Part shown: positions 11,089 through 21,604 of the stretch, in pieces | Layout: each line of letters begins with the position of its first letter | Numbering within the stretch: position 1 is the first letter of the stretch | NCBI GenBank assembly: GCA_030762895.1 | Contig: CM061063.1 | Location: forward strand, 73,777,836 to 73,841,835 | Direction of reading: 5' to 3' | From: Sophora flavescens | Lineage: Eukaryota > Streptophyta > Magnoliopsida > Fabales > Fabaceae | Length of the DNA: 64,000 nt | Made by a program: the position numbers and the translations under genes | Notes under the pieces: generated by a model | The model's database searches: none | Told to the model about the DNA's origin: nothing | What the model saw: the letters and a program-made list of their open reading frames with translations, nothing else

Positions 11089-11293
11089 TAAAGGTATCAG
11101 AGTGCAGCAGATAAGAAAGAAAAAGGAGATCAAGATTGGAATTCTGTTTCAGAAAAGTATATTCTCTTGGCATAGCTTTTCACAGAGAATAGTTTAGCAT
11201 ATATAGATACAATAGAGTGTGTAGTTTAACTGTATAACTAACTTTAACAGATCCTAACAGTTTTGCAACTAACTAACTAACAGTTCCCTTGAC
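11089..11293 (-). repeat. 5' LTR of the copia element
   Basis: 205 bp, identical to the other LTR. On the minus strand it is followed directly by the tRNA-iMet primer-binding site TGGTATCAGA (about 11079-11088). Confidence 0.9.
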
Positions 11294-11669
11294 TTTGGGG
11301 AATCTTAGGTGTGGTTATTATGCTCATGGCAGGATCTGTCTAAGGTTTTGTAGTGCGGTGATGCAATTAGGAAATATCACACTTCACTCATAGTGTTGGT
11401 TCTACAAGAATTGAAAGTGGTCTGTTGATTGGAAATTTGGTGTGAACTACAACAAAATACTTTGTTTTGTTATGTTTAGTGTTTTGTCTTTTGTGATGTT
11501 TTTGTGTTCTGTTGTTTATTTTTTGGCTGCTTTTTTCAATTGGTTCCTTCTACATTTTGTTGCCACCTTTTTGTTTGGTAATCCTTGTGCTTTTGGTTGG
11601 TTGTCCTTTTTAACAAATCCACGGCTTATCAAAAAGAAGAAGAAGAAGAAGATACACTAGTGCAGAAAA

Positions 11670-12025
11670 GGGATTCCACGTCGGTTATTTTTGGCTTTCC
11701 ACATCGGTTTTAAAACTGATGTGGAAACGACCGATGTGGTTTATTGCCACTTTACACATCGGTTATAAAACCGATGTGTAAAGTATATTTTAAACATCGG
11801 TTTTGTATTAACCGATGTGGAAAATTAATTTAGCAATTGATAAGCAGTTGTAAATTTAACTTTCTACATCGGTTTTGCTTAAAACCGATGTGTAAATTTG
11901 ACTTTCTACATCGGTTTTATAAAGAACCGATGTGTCAAGTTAAATTTACACATCGGTTTTAAGCAAAACCGATGTAGAAAGTTAAATTTACACATCGGTT
12001 ATTGAGAACCGATGTGTAAAATCTC
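11670..12025. repeat. Left subterminal ACATCGGTT array of CACTA-1
   Basis: Many copies of CATCGGTT and its complement AACCGATG, often as hairpins such as ACATCGGTTATAAAACCGAT. These are presumed binding sites of the element's DNA-binding protein (family knowledge). Confidence 0.85.
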
Positions 12026-12851
12026 TTCTTTTTTTTTTTTATCTGTTATTTACATTTCAATCATTCATTTCCCTGTTCATGAATGCGATCAATAAACAAA
12101 CCAGCAGCATTCTCGATCAAACAAGAAACAACAAAAGAACACCAAACCAGTTTTGACACAATCATTCAAAAGCAAAACATACTTCATTCAATTTTCTTAG
12201 CACGTATAATCAGCTCTTACACATATGGTTAAAAATACTGACATTTCATCAAATGACTAGTGAGCACATAATCTGAAAACAGAGGGCATCAGGCCTAATT
12301 AATTTCGAATGAATGAAAACAACACTTTATCAAGGCTACATCAAAACACGAGAGAAGAAGAATTGAACCAGACACCGAGCACTAATACATATCATCACCA
12401 AAGGTACACTATAGCTAGTATATGATAAGTTTTTAAACTAACTACATATATACAAACTATGGGTGGTACACTTCAAGAAAGAAAGTTGCCCAACGCCTCT
12501 TTATGATGTTGATGTCAGAATGAGACAATAGAGTTGGATTGTTGAATATCTGCAAGTTTAATTGGACAAAAGATTATATCTTTTAAGTAATAAACTAACA
12601 TAAAACATATAACGAATCTATACTATTACTTCTAATTGTGTCAATTAACATTTACCTCGCTCCATCTTTCAGTGATCCCGGAGGAGATAATTTCCAACAT
12701 CCACTGCATCACATAGTAGCCACATTCCCATGACCCACGTTGTATACGTGACTACGTACAAATGAAACCCAATTAGAATATGAGGAATTAAATAAAATAG
12801 AAATCAATTATTGTACCCACTGCATTTGATGCATTTGAACTAATAAATATC
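12026..12851. other. Non-coding interior of CACTA-1, left side
   Basis: No reading frame resembles transposase DUF4218 or DUF4216. It appears to be what remains after deletion of the transposase C-terminus. Confidence 0.5.
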
Positions 12852-13807
12852 TTACGCTGGGAATAATCCATCTGATAGCCCGAGTACGCCTTTCACCACG
12901 CAACATGTGGGATGCATTAATAGACCTATCATGACAAAAACATTAATTAAAGAATCGGCCGGATGGCGAAGCTGTCCATCACACTTCCTCTCATCTGCAT
13001 GCCATCTAATGTTCTTTGCGTCATTTACATTAGCAAACAATCGCTTGAACCGCGGAATCACGGGAAGATACCATAACACCTTCGCAGGAGGACCTTTGGT
13101 GACCACATCACAACTAGAATCACCATCCTTCACTTTGTAGCGTGATACCCCACACCTGGGGCACTCGTGCATCTCTTCAAACTCTTTCCTGTACAATATG
13201 CAATCATTGGGGCAAGCGTGTATTTTCTTATACTCCATGCCCATCGGACACAATATCTTCTTCGCCTCATAGTTTCGAGATGGCAATGTGTTGCTTCTGG
13301 AAGCATTTCTTTCAACAACTCAAGCAATTCGGTAAAGCTTTTATCACTCCACCCATTTCTCGCCTTCACATTGAACAATCTTAACACCGCTGACAACCGT
13401 GTGAAATTAGTGCACCCCGGATACAAAGCCACTTGCGCATCACTGCACAAAGTATCATACACATGTGCGCGCCGAAAAGACTCTTGCCCAACATCACGGA
13501 TCATGTCCTCTAGTCCATCGTCCATTTCCACGTCATCAACTTCCTCTCTATCCGACACCCTCAACCTGTCTAACGATTCACTATGGCATATCCATGTTGT
13601 ATAACTCTTGCAAATCCCCTCACAAATAAGATGATCACGTATCTCCTCAGCTTCTAGTCGTCTCTCATTCAAACAGTTAACACAAGGACAATAAAACCTT
13701 CCGTTACCACTATCAGGAGCATTTGTTTTTGCAAACTGTAGAAAATCTTCCACTCCATTCTCATACTCATCACTTGTCCGTCTAGCATTCATCCAACCGC
13801 GATCCAT
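12852..13807 (-). pseudogene. CACTA transposase, N-terminal half only
   Basis: The start MDRGWMNARRTSDEYENGVE and the CPCVNCLN / LICEGICKSYTTWICH motifs form the transposase-associated domain. A frame change near 13290 leads into NYEAKKILCPMGMEYKKIHA, then CPRCGVSRYKVK and GPPAKVLWYLPVIPRFKRLF, the beginning of the TNP2 (Transposase_21) domain. Similarity to the second CACTA transposase stops at RHPADS. Thereafter the sequence is unrelated and ends at 12852, so the catalytic core is deleted. The start codon is intact here, unlike in the 42490-49656 element. Confidence 0.85.
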
Positions 13808-15288
13808 GACTAAACCAATACCTTCGTACTTAGTCCAACATATTCATCAACCACTTCTTATGACAGGGTATGGCCCTATCCCATTCGAGAAGAAACTTTT
13901 TCAACATTCGGTTACGATTAGTCCTTAACTCTCATGCGCATACCGACAAAATTTCGCAAAGCATTTCCCTGCGGTCTCCGACGTACACTACTTGAACGCG
14001 ATGACAACCACCACGATAAAGTATGCACCCGGAGAACGAAAGGAAATTTATCAATCCGAACTTTCATCAAGTATATAACATTAGAATCAATCAATAACTA
14101 TTTTAACTGAATTAAGAAAAAGTTTTTTCCCAAACTGTCCAACTTTGGACAATTCAAGATCCAACACAATGAGCGGTACATTAAGCACATACACGTACGC
14201 TCATTAGTATTGCATCTCAAACGAGAAACTAAGGCTTTACTAAATAATTAACATTAAGAAAAATAATAAAACACTCCAATCCCCAAGTCCAATGAAAACA
14301 AAAACTAAACGATAAAAATGGAGAGGAGAAAGCTTACCGGGTGTGGGAAGAACACTCAGCCGAAAACCGTAATGAATAATTGATGAATATTCTGCTTAAT
14401 TTTCTGCTCGGACTGAGTGTACCTATACAAAAAGTCATATTTCATGAACTGACTTTTCCATTTCTAAAACATAAAATGCAGCTGGCTATTTAGCAATAAT
14501 ATGAAGAACGCACAAAGACGAGTAGATGAATCATTTAACGAATACTTAACAAAACGCTAACAAAAAAGTATACGAAGACCCAATTACAAATTTTCTAAAT
14601 ATTCAAGGACGCAATTACAAATTTTAAAATATAAGAATCTATATGAGAATTCGCGTACAGTTCCACCCCACAGCAAAATGAGCAACACATGCCTTATAAA
14701 AAGAGCTGCAAACACATAGATGCAAAAACAGAACACCAAAAGTACACCCAAACAGGCAAACAGCTGCATAAAACCAAAGCTACTAGCAAATACAAAACAA
14801 GTAGGGGCAAATGCTGATATAGAGATACACACCCCAGCTACAGACACACAAATAAAAAACAGGAAAATCATTACTCCTAAACCGTAGCAACAAAAGATAG
14901 TAGCACCTGAACACAAATCACAAAGTTGCGTAAAAATCACCACCTAACTGATAAATAGAGCAAAGCAAGTCAAGTCAGATGTAAACACGAAGAAGGATTT
15001 AAACACCACAAAAAGAATGAACCCTATCAATACTATGTTGGTCAAGGTTTATAAGCTTTCAACATGTATCAATCATCAACACTCACCTACTAACCTATAA
15101 GTATTCCCTTCCCATCTTTTTCTAATACTAGTCCTACTCATAATATAATATGTTAGGATGCAGGAACAGACTTGGCTACAATTTTATTATATAAAGTTTC
15201 TGAACAAACACCATGAGCAAGAAAACCCCAATGACTAACATGTTATAGCAATGACAATAACTGATGATAAATTAGATTAGCAAACCAC
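13808..15288. other. Non-coding interior of CACTA-1, right side
   Basis: AT-rich leader/intron-like DNA upstream of the transposase start. A cysteine-rich hydrophobic minus-strand frame at 14584-14943 has no recognisable motif and I do not call it a gene. Confidence 0.4.
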
Positions 15289-15486
15289 CTGAAGAGAAGC
15301 AGCTAAAGCATTTAGAGGTAAGGCACTTCCAAGAGCATCTTCATTGGGTCGAAGTAAAGCCAAAAGAGTTTCCTTCAAAGGCTTTAACAAAGCAGGATCA
15401 CTAGCTGCTAAAGGTCCCAAGTGGGAGCAAGCAACCCCTAAAGCAGCATTATAGTCACCAGAGCTGACCAACTTGAGGAATTCAAC
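15289..15486 (-). pseudogene. Captured host exon, CTLH/CRA-like protein
   Basis: A 66-codon exon is bounded on the minus strand by an AG acceptor (15488-15487) and a GT donor (15288-15287). It reads VEFLKLVSSGDYNAALGVAC, then SHLGPLAASDPALLKPLKET, and ends in SLQ. The repeated alpha-helical style and the wording resemble the CTLH/CRA region of plant LisH-CTLH proteins of the GID/CTLH ubiquitin-ligase type, as I recall them. It joins in phase with the exon above it (15640 upward) to give LFQLKL-VEFLKLV. There are no stops. It lies in the transposon between the transposase leader and the subterminal repeats, so capture is the natural reading. Confidence 0.6.
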
Positions 15487-15639
15487 CTATAGCCAGGAAT
15501 CCCATTTAAAGATCACATTCTTGATGCAACTAAACAGAGCCCAAAAACAGCCCCTGGCAGGCCCCTTCCCATAAAAAAAATTTTAAGAAAAGGATATCAA
15601 TAACATCAATAACAAGTTAACAACATAGAAGCCACATAC

Positions 15640-15705
15640 CAGCTTGAGTTGGAAAAGTCGCTGTTTTCTGGGGTGATAGCAGCGAAGAGGAGCTCTCTGT
15701 GAGGG
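15640..15705 (-). pseudogene. Second captured exon, upstream of 15289-15486
   Basis: The frame reading PRKQRLFQLKL ends at 15640 and is followed by a GT donor (GTATGT). Splicing over the 153-bp intron keeps frame with the next exon. The upstream limit is uncertain; the frame stays open to roughly 15705 but may blend into the transposon's leader. Confidence 0.45.
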
Positions 15706-15939
15706 GCAATGGAGGTGAGGAATGGGGTTTTCAGGGAGGGACAGTGAGCCGCTCGTTAGCAGAGAAAGAATGGGAGTGTTAGGGAGGCAGCGGTAGGGTT
15801 GGAGACAAGGGAGGAGATGACGGAGGAGATGAACGCGCGTTAGCAGAGGGAGGGAGTGTTTTCTGTTTTAGCTAGGGTTCATAATCTGAAAAATGGGATA
15901 GTGCGCGGAAGAGAAGGAGGGAAAAAGAAAAATTGGGAC

Positions 15940-16385
15940 TATTACACATCGGTTATATGAAAAACCGATGTGTTAAACATCTTATACACATCGGTTATAT
16001 CAGAACCGATGTGTAAACATTAAACTTTTAAATTCTGATTTTTTCTTTTAAATTTTATACATCGGTTAATAAAAACCGATGTGTAAAAGTAATATTTTAT
16101 TTTCTTTTTTTTTTCTTTATAATTTTCTACATCGGTTATTTAGAAACCGATGTGTAAAAGTAAGATTTTATTTTCTTTTTTTTTTCTTTATAATTTTCTA
16201 CATCGATTATTTAGAAACCGATGTGTAAAATATGATTTTATTTTCTTTTTTTTCTTTATAATTTTCTACATCGGTTATTTATAAACCGATGTGTAATACT
16301 TTGGTTTTAATTTCAAAAATGCCACCGCCTCGTTTTACACATCGGCTTCTGTAAAACCGATGTGTAAACTCCGATGTAGAATCCC
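15940..16385. repeat. Right subterminal ACATCGGTT array of CACTA-1
   Basis: About ten CATCGGTT/AACCGATG motifs, several in hairpin pairs, separated by T-rich spacers that are themselves repeated (16090-16270). Confidence 0.85.
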
Positions 16386-16403
16386 TTTTCTGCACTAGTG
16401 ATA

Positions 16404-18156
16404 TCATGGATGCCCGATGCTATTGTTATTGCTTCATTTTGCTATTTTTTTTTAATGTTTTTGATAATGCTTCTGCATGCTTCAATTAGTAACAGACCAA
16501 CAACGGTTGCAAATGTGATATGCAAAGGTATTCTATTTGAAGGAAGTAAACATGTGCAAAACTAAACAAACGTATTTGTAGTATATGCATTTTATTACTT
16601 TATGATGTCATTAGCTCAAAATACATAGGATTGTCACAGTCAATACTATGCCAAGACATTTGCTTGATGGAAACATAAATATAAAAATATTTATAGGTGT
16701 GCTTTTATGTTGAAAAGTTCTAATTTTTTAAAATTCAATATTTGCACTTTGATTATATACAAGTTTTTGTTTTCAAAATTTCACTCAAAGCATGTAAGTA
16801 GATACATTTGCTTGACCTTTTGGTCATAATAGCACACCATTTCTTTTTAGATTTATAAATTTATAAATATACCAATATAAGCTCTATAATGAAGATTTTT
16901 TCAAAATCTCCTCCTCGTGGGTAAAATTATTTTATTATTTCTAAATTTAATTGTTGTAACTATTCATTTGTAATTATTATTTTCCATCTTCATTTTTGAC
17001 ATCTTTATTTATCCCAAAAAATTATATTATATTAAAACAAATAGATATTAAAATATATTTAATCTTTAACTAAACAATATTAAATCTATTAACTTTAGAA
17101 GGGGGAATGATGTTCTTTATTGTAGCTATAAGATGAAGGATACATGTCCCATTGTGTTTTATTTTTAACCATTACTTTAATAATTTTTTTATAGGTTTCA
17201 TAAAATTGTGATCCATAATTATACCACTTTTTTATAACAGTAAAAAATATTTTGTCTCTATTCATAACATTTATTATTGTAAATGTATATTTAATTTAAT
17301 TTGTAGCATATTGAGTCTAAATTAATAAAATTTTATGGTTGGACAATTGATGCTCCTAAAATATTATTCTCTTACGTAAACATATAGCTAATGCCTAATT
17401 TTGTATAATGAAAATTAAATAATTATTCTTTACCGTTTTTGAACACTTACTTTATTATATATTTTGAAGCATTAAGTTATATTAGTAATTTAGAGATATA
17501 TTATGTCTAAATGCTTGTGCTGTTGGTTGTATAACAATTAATATGAATGGTGGAAGTATTTAGTTAATTTTTATATTCTTTACGTGAGTAATACAAATTA
17601 ACCACTTTTTTTATACTCTTTATGTAACACATATTAACCGGTCATGCAAATTGTGGATGTAACAATTTCTTGCAAATTGTGGACACAACAATTTCTTACT
17701 TTTCTCAACAACTCTATCTTAGAAATACACTTTAATGATGTCCGTGCATTCCAGAAAATAACTCGAAAGGAGAACTAAATCAAACTACGATTTTCTCATA
17801 GTATTTTTTCACTTCGATACCAATCGAGCTAAACTCTTCTTATTAGTTTAATATTTTTATTAGTTCATTGATAATTTTTTGTAAGTATTAATTGTGATGA
17901 TTCAGGTTCATGAATTTATATATTAATTTTTTCAAACCCTTATTATATCTCTCCTATAAAATACAAATTTCTATCTCCATTATCTTATTTTATTATATAA
18001 TGATTCTCTTTTTATTAACCATTAAAAAAAATGTTTTAATAAAAAATTTACCACCGGTAGTGATTTAAATTAGTGAGAGAATGTTAACAATCACTTTTAA
18101 TTATTTGGCGTCATGGTGTGTCATATGGTTGAAAAAAAAATGGGTAGGAAAGTAAT
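16404..18156. other. AT-rich intergenic DNA upstream of the ARM gene
   Basis: No open frames or repeats of note were recognised. The last few hundred bases must hold the promoter and 5' UTR of the ARM-repeat gene; a pyrimidine-rich leader (18380-18445) precedes the start codon. No clear TATA box was chosen. Confidence 0.4.
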
Positions 18157-18447
18157 TTGGCATCAGATCAGGTTGCATGTATGAAAGGAATCCATATCAG
18201 TTGGTGTGTCCACCGGAAAAGAGCTAGCTGTCCAAACGGGAAAGGTCAACCCTGTGGAAATCACACCAATGACCCCATCCAAGGCACCTTTTCAAGCGTG
18301 TCAACGCCACCAACCTTCTACCTTACCCAAAACACTGCGACGCCATTTTCGTCTTTTCACACACATCCCCTTCCATTCCAAGTTCTCACCATACCCAAAA
18401 AAAACTTCTCCACTCAAACCTAACTCCAATCCTCAAATCTCCAAAAA

Positions 18448-19407
18448 ATGGAGGTCAAGCGCCGAACCGTCCGCACCCTTGTCTCGAAGCTAAGCTCCGT
18501 CTCCGAACGAATCCGAACCGACGCCCTCTGCGAGCTCCGCGAGATGTCGAAACTCGACCCAGAAACCCGACCCGTAATTGCTGAATCGGGCGCAATCCCG
18601 TACTTGGCGGAAACCCTCTACTCCTCCTCCCACCCTTCGCAAGAGAACGCCGCCGCCACGCTCCTCAACCTCTCCATCTCCGCCAAGGAGCCGTTGATGT
18701 CCACGCGCGGCGTCCTCGACGCAATTGCCCACCTCCTCTCCCACCACGCCTCCACCTCCTCCGCCTCCGCCGTCCAGTCCTCCGCCGCCACCATCCACAG
18801 CCTCCTCGCCTTCTCGGAGGACTTCCGCCCCGTCGTCGGCGCCAAGCGGGAGATCGTCTACGCGCTCGTCGACATCCTCAAGAGCCACATTTCGTCGCCT
18901 CCTAGGACCATCAAGGACGCACTCAAGGCCCTGTTCGCCATCTCGCTCTACCAGCCCAACCGCGCCACCGTGATCCACCTCGGCGCCGTCCCCGCGCTCT
19001 TCTCCCTCGTGGTGAAGGACGGGCGGGTCGGGATCGTCGAGGACGCCACCGCGGTCGTCGCGCAGGTCGCCGGGTGCGAGGAGAGCGCCGAGGCCTTCCG
19101 GAAGGTGTCCGGGATCGAGGTCTTGGTGGATCTCCTCGACCCCGGGACCGGCACCAGCATGAGGACGAAGGAGAACGCCGTTTCGGCGTTGCTGAATTTG
19201 GTGAGGTGCGGTGGGGAGAGTGTTGTTGGGGTTGTGAGGGAGGTGGTGGTGGAGGCTGTGGTTGCATTGAATGGGATTGCTGACGTGGCAGATAATGGTA
19301 GTGGTAAAGGGAAGAGCAAGGCTTCAGAATTGTTGAAGATGTTGTTTGATGAAAGTGGTTTCAAGAGGAATGTCAATAATGGGTTTAGTAGAGGTTCAAT
19401 GAGTTGA
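18448..19407 (+). CDS. ARM-repeat protein (U-box-type ARM family, no U-box)
   Basis: A single open frame of 319 codons, intact from an ATG in a good plant context (AAAAAATGGAGG) to TGA. It is a chain of armadillo helices: VIAESGAIPYLAETL, SQENAAATLLNLSI, VQSSAATIHSLLAF, TIKDALKALFAISLYQPNRA, VHLGAVPALFSLV and KENAVSALLNLVRCGGES. The N-LLNLS and GAIPxL signatures are those of plant U-box/ARM E3 ligases. However, the protein begins directly with an ARM-like helix, has no U-box, and is shorter than the usual 400-700 residues. It probably acts as a protein-binding scaffold in cytosol or nucleus. The 5' two thirds are strikingly rich in C and G, while the last 200 bp become AT-rich. Large open frames on the other strand are shadows of this composition. 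Confidence 0.9.
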   Translation: MEVKRRTVRTLVSKLSSVSERIRTDALCELREMSKLDPETRPVIAESGAIPYLAETLYSSSHPSQENAAATLLNLSISAKEPLMSTRGVLDAIAHLLSHHASTSSASAVQSSAATIHSLLAFSEDFRPVVGAKREIVYALVDILKSHISSPPRTIKDALKALFAISLYQPNRATVIHLGAVPALFSLVVKDGRVGIVEDATAVVAQVAGCEESAEAFRKVSGIEVLVDLLDPGTGTSMRTKENAVSALLNLVRCGGESVVGVVREVVVEAVVALNGIADVADNGSGKGKSKASELLKMLFDESGFKRNVNNGFSRGSMS

Positions 19408-20192
19408 GTGAGTTTTGTTTCAACAATCAACAATCAACAATCAACAATCTTGTTGGTAGATAGTATAGAAAACTAGGTGTTGATCTTTTCTGTTCTTGAT
19501 GTTGTTGTGATTCTATTGATTTTATGATCTTGTATTGTACATTTATACTGTACATTCTAACAAATAGATAGGTATATATATTATTAATCACAGCTTTCAG
19601 ATTATTCTTCTGCTGTAGAGTACTTTTGGTTTATTCATTGGTTTGATTTGGATTTGAGTTTAATCTTTTCATAAACTCGCAATCTTTTTTTGAGTTTATC
19701 TTAAATAATGTCTGCATCAACCGCTTCAATTGTGTAATCTAGGATTAGTATATGAAGTGCAACCTGTTGGGAGAGAGAGCCTCACTCACAAAGGGTGTTA
19801 AAAAGGGATATGCAAGTGTCCAGAGTGCTTGAGTACCTATAATTACAGATCCTTCTTTATCCATATGCAAAATTGTCCGGTGGCTAAGTTTTCAAACCTG
19901 GGTTGAAACCGAAATGCGGGATGTGACATGTTGGTTTTAGATCACGAAATCGCATCACGATTGTAATTGCAAAGATCATCGGCCTCATTTTTCGCAATTG
20001 TCCACAATAAAGAAAAACGCAACTCAACTATGACTGCGACCACGATTTAAAACCTTGTCTGGTATTCTTATGTCATACATTTCATCCATCTTAAACCATT
20101 TCCACAAACTTACTCAACATCCCTAAACTGTAAAATCTCTGCTGACTCAGAAAGAGTGAATAGTTAACTAGTGCTTGAAAGTTGAAACTAGT
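19408..20192. other. 3' flank of the ARM gene and intergenic DNA
   Basis: The 3' UTR is T-rich with three CAACAATCAA repeats just after the stop (19421-19447) and several TGTA/TTGTAT-type elements near 19530-19560, where polyadenylation is plausible. The rest holds nothing recognisable. Confidence 0.45.
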
Positions 20193-20201
20193 GAAGATAG
20201 C

Positions 20202-21595
20202 GGCGAATTCTAAGGTGAAGCTATCGGTCTCCTTCTATACCGGTATAGACTTTTCGATAGTTTTGTTCACTTGGTGTAGTGGGTTTGCCGGTTTCTTATT
20301 GGGGACATTTATGTAATTTTGCTGAATCTAAAAAATTGACTTGAGTAACACTAGGTTTCAATGGCGGTGTTTATTCTTGCTCGCCCCTTCGTCGTTGCGA
20401 CTGTCATCCCGGTTCATTTTTGTCGCTGGAATCTGGTGGTCGCCCACCCACCTTCTTCTGCCACCGATTTCCCTCCCTTCAATTTCCCAAAACACTCTCA
20501 ACAACAACAACAACAACAACAACCCTTCAACAAGATCAACAATAACCATAATCATAATCACCATATCCCACCCGATTCAGCTTCAACGTTAACCCATAAC
20601 CGAATTCCTTCCCTCAACATGCTTCTCTTTCATGACTTCCTCAACTCTTCTTCTTCTTCATTGGTTTCTTCTGCTCATCAGGTTCACGGTTACAACAACT
20701 CTAACACGTTTCTTCCATCCTTTGTTGAATTCTTATGGCGGCAGTGCTGATGGTAACTCGATTTCTTCTTCTGTGAAGATGAACAACCATGACACGTGTT
20801 TTGGTGTCGTTGAAGACGCTAATGGTAACAAAATCACCTAAATCGGCGATGAAAATGAAGAGTTCGAATTCTTTAAGCCTTCTAACTCTGGATTATTAGA
20901 GGAGACAGTTCATAGGTTCTTGTCGAAATCGAAGCCCAAGAAACGTGAAATAACTCCGCCGAAAACATAGAGTTTCTGCAATGGTGAGTTATTTCCTCCG
21001 CCGGTATCTTCTGATAATCACGTGCTCCTTTCCACTACTCAATGCTATGATGAGAAGAAAAGGGGGTTTCCTGAAAATGATGGTTTTGGTCATGTCTCTT
21101 TAGATGATCACCAAGGTTTTCCCATGCGGCAATTTGATACTTTCAATAATGGGTTTAATTATAATGCGGTGGAAGTTGTGCCTCCTCTCATGGGGAATGA
21201 ACAAGTCATGTAGTATCATGGAAGATATTTTTCAGACCCGGATCTTCTAAATGCTTTTGCAGTTGGGATTCAAAATGCTTATTAGCTTTATAATTATGTG
21301 TATGTTGTTTTGGTATCTAGGTGATAATCTTCTCCGATCATTGGTGTAATTCCACCGACGACATCGTGCAATTCAACCATGGAGCATAGGGAATTCAACG
21401 TAGGGGTATCTCGAGAAAGACAACAACTTACCTTTGTATTCAATAGCCGGGTGCTGAATGTTATTCGCATCAATCAATACGATCCGTCCATTGCTTTCAA
21501 CTAATAATCAAACGGTCCCAAACTTTTCAATCAAAAGTTTGCATCTGTCTATACCGGTATAGACGGAGATTGATAGCTTCACCTTAGAATTCACC
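20202..21595 (+). mobile_element. Pack-MULE (Mutator-like element carrying a gene fragment)
   Basis: Terminal inverted repeats of 49 bp lie at 20202-20250 and 21547-21595. They differ at four positions, share GAATTCTAAGGTGAAGCTAT and end in the palindrome CTATACCGGTATAG. Directly outside both is the 9-bp direct repeat GAAGATAGC (20193-20201, 21596-21604), the TSD length of Mutator-like elements. No transposase is inside; instead there is a decayed protein-coding segment resembling an ERF-type transcription factor. This is the layout of a Pack-MULE, 1394 bp long. Confidence 0.85.
20361..21213 (+). pseudogene. Captured ERF/ESR-like transcription-factor fragment
   Basis: One frame (20361-20740) has HPPSSATDFPPFNF, a Q run, an N/H-rich stretch and SLNMLLFHDFLNSSSSSLVS. 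A frame change near 20740 leads to a second frame that runs to 21213 with only a TAA (20839-20841) and a TAG (20968-20970). It contains GLLEETVHRFLSKSKPKKRE and ends NEQVM. The NMLL..DFLNSS and LLEE..HRFL.KSKP blocks resemble the region after the AP2 domain in ESR/DORNROSCHEN-like ERFs, as I remember them. No AP2 domain is visible, so it cannot act as a DNA-binding factor. The homopolymer CAA run (about 20499-20523) encodes glutamines. Family assignment is tentative; the gene-fragment nature is clearer. Confidence 0.5.
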
Positions 21596-21604
21596 GAAGA
21601 TAGC

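Larger units (their letters stand above)
6515..11293 (-). mobile_element. Ty1/copia LTR retrotransposon, recent but coding-defective
   Basis: Two 205-bp LTRs (6515-6719 and 11089-11293) read identically base for base. They are flanked by the direct repeat TTTGGG (6509-6514 and 11294-11299), which is one base longer than the usual 5-bp TSD of copia. On the minus strand the upper LTR is followed by TGGTATCAGA, a primer-binding site for initiator tRNA-Met, and the lower LTR is preceded by a GCCAGGGGGTG polypurine tract. Gag, protease, integrase, reverse transcriptase and RNase H occur in the copia order. The coding region is broken by at least three frame changes (near 10825, 9865 and 9025), one stop (10347-10349) and a local double shift in RNase H, so the element is not autonomous. 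Confidence 0.93.
6230..11653 (+). mobile_element. LINE-like 3' end, split by the copia insertion
   Basis: Two pieces, 6230-6508 and 11300-11653, read as one G/T-rich sequence once the copia element and one target-site copy are removed. The second piece ends in a T-rich tract, then CGGCTTATCAAAAAG and an (AAG)n tail at about 11633-11652, as seen at the 3' ends of plant L1-type LINEs. No reverse transcriptase is recognisable. The call rests on the tail and base composition only. Confidence 0.35.
11655..16400 (-). mobile_element. CACTA DNA transposon with truncated transposase and captured exons
   Basis: Both ends read CACTAGTGCAGAAAAGGGAT as inverted repeats (11655 onward and ending at 16400), and the 3-bp direct repeat ATA lies outside them (11652-11654, 16401-16403), the TSD length of the CACTA superfamily. 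Inside each end is an array of ACATCGGTT/AACCGATGT palindromes. The transposase on the minus strand keeps only its N-terminal half, so the element would need help from another copy. Between the transposase leader and the right subterminal array are two exons that look host-derived. About 4.7 kb. Confidence 0.93.

Noticed and set aside
14584..14943. 119-codon cysteine- and phenylalanine-rich frame as a membrane protein
   Set aside because: Low-complexity translation of AT-rich DNA inside a transposon; no known motif.
18490..19433. Long open frames on the minus strand and other plus frames over the ARM gene (up to 162 codons)
   Set aside because: They follow from the GC-rich codon bias of the real gene; their low-complexity R/P/G/E-rich peptides match no family.
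20202..21595. Helitron as the carrier of the captured fragment
   Set aside because: Clear terminal inverted repeats and a 9-bp target duplication, which Helitrons lack.
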